A stretch of DNA of 41,379 nucleotides. It comes from Nitrospira sp. SB0662_bin_26. Its GTDB lineage: Bacteria > Nitrospirota > Nitrospiria > Nitrospirales > UBA8639. Shown here piece after piece: positions 41,321-41,379 of the stretch; position 1 is the first letter of the stretch, and each line of letters begins with the position of its first letter. Under the pieces are notes generated by a model. The model searched no databases and was not told where the DNA came from. It was given only the letters and a program-made list of their open reading frames with translations. A program made the position numbers and the translations under genes. Location: assembly GCA_009840285.1 (NCBI GenBank), contig VXOF01000046.1, positions 1-41,379 of the forward strand, in the 5' to 3' direction.

Positions 41321-41379
41321 ATGCGATTCCAACTCGCTTTGAACGTTCGCGATCTTGATAAAGCTATTGACTATTACTC
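41321..41379 (+). CDS. ArsI/CadI-like VOC-family protein (3' partial)
   Basis: Only 19 codons are visible: they begin MRFQLALNVRDLDKAIDYY, the usual start of the glyoxalase/VOC fold in ArsI (organoarsenical C-As lyase) and CadI proteins. An AAAGGAG ribosome site lies upstream. The position right after arsR supports an arsenic role. The rest is outside the window, so metal-binding residues cannot be checked. Confidence 0.65.
   Translation, partial: MRFQLALNVRDLDKAIDYY

Overview
The window is about 41.4 kb of fairly GC-rich bacterial chromosome, densely coding. It most resembles the genus Nitrospira (Nitrospirota) or a close relative. The main reason is the respiratory cluster at the left end: a 14-helix cytochrome bd-like protein and an NxrC/EbdC-like haem subunit sit beside a bc/b6-type cytochrome b and several c-type cytochromes. 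This mix is characteristic of nitrite-oxidising Nitrospira. The assignment is inferred from family recognition; no database search was possible.

Layout. (1) 2-7344 (+): a respiratory operon with cytochrome b (5' cut by the window edge), an unknown membrane protein with a His-rich tail, a small lipoprotein, the bd-like protein, two membrane-anchored monohaem cytochromes c, an NxrC-like haem protein and a dihaem lipoprotein with a very acidic linker. (2) 7373-10000: ubiA (-), tRNA-Thr(CGT) with a clear promoter, and three small genes (one +, two -). (3) 10222-14965 (+): purH, purD, a Sua5/YrdC protein and threonine aldolase. (4) 15125-20547: a possible small zinc protein, comM and a partner gene (-), a secreted Kelch protein (+), an AT-richer membrane gene (-) and a Rossmann-fold protein (-). 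(5) 20678-30516: kdsD (+); tmk-holB-metG (-); a DUF502 protein, glmU, glmS and a 2H phosphoesterase (+). (6) 30902-34724: a secreted protein, MOSC, YqaA-like, Nudix, a DegT-family aminotransferase and queF. (7) 35032-40841 (+): a run of six genes that looks like a phosphonate or sulfonate headgroup/lipid pathway. It has a two-subunit ThDP decarboxylase, an AepT-like transaminase, a PntC-like cytidylyltransferase, a CDP-alcohol phosphatidyltransferase with a degenerate nucleotidyltransferase domain, and a flippase-like membrane protein. (8) 40963-end: arsR and the start of an ArsI/CadI-like gene.

How they fit together. Cluster 1 would move electrons among the quinone pool, periplasmic cytochromes c and possibly oxygen. 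Cluster 7 reads as decarboxylation to an aldehyde, transamination to an amine, CMP activation, and transfer to a lipid alcohol, followed perhaps by flipping. PEP mutase, the usual first enzyme of phosphonate synthesis, is not in the window, so the headgroup chemistry is open. GlmS/GlmU, KdsD and the DegT enzyme serve envelope sugar synthesis.

Intergenic DNA is rich in dispersed repeats. There are three copies of a structured unit of about 200 bp, a family of palindromes bounded by CTGTCAT/ATGACAG, and several GGGAGAGGG...TGAGGGG and CCTTCGAC...CTCAGGAC elements. They occupy almost all gaps longer than 300 bp.
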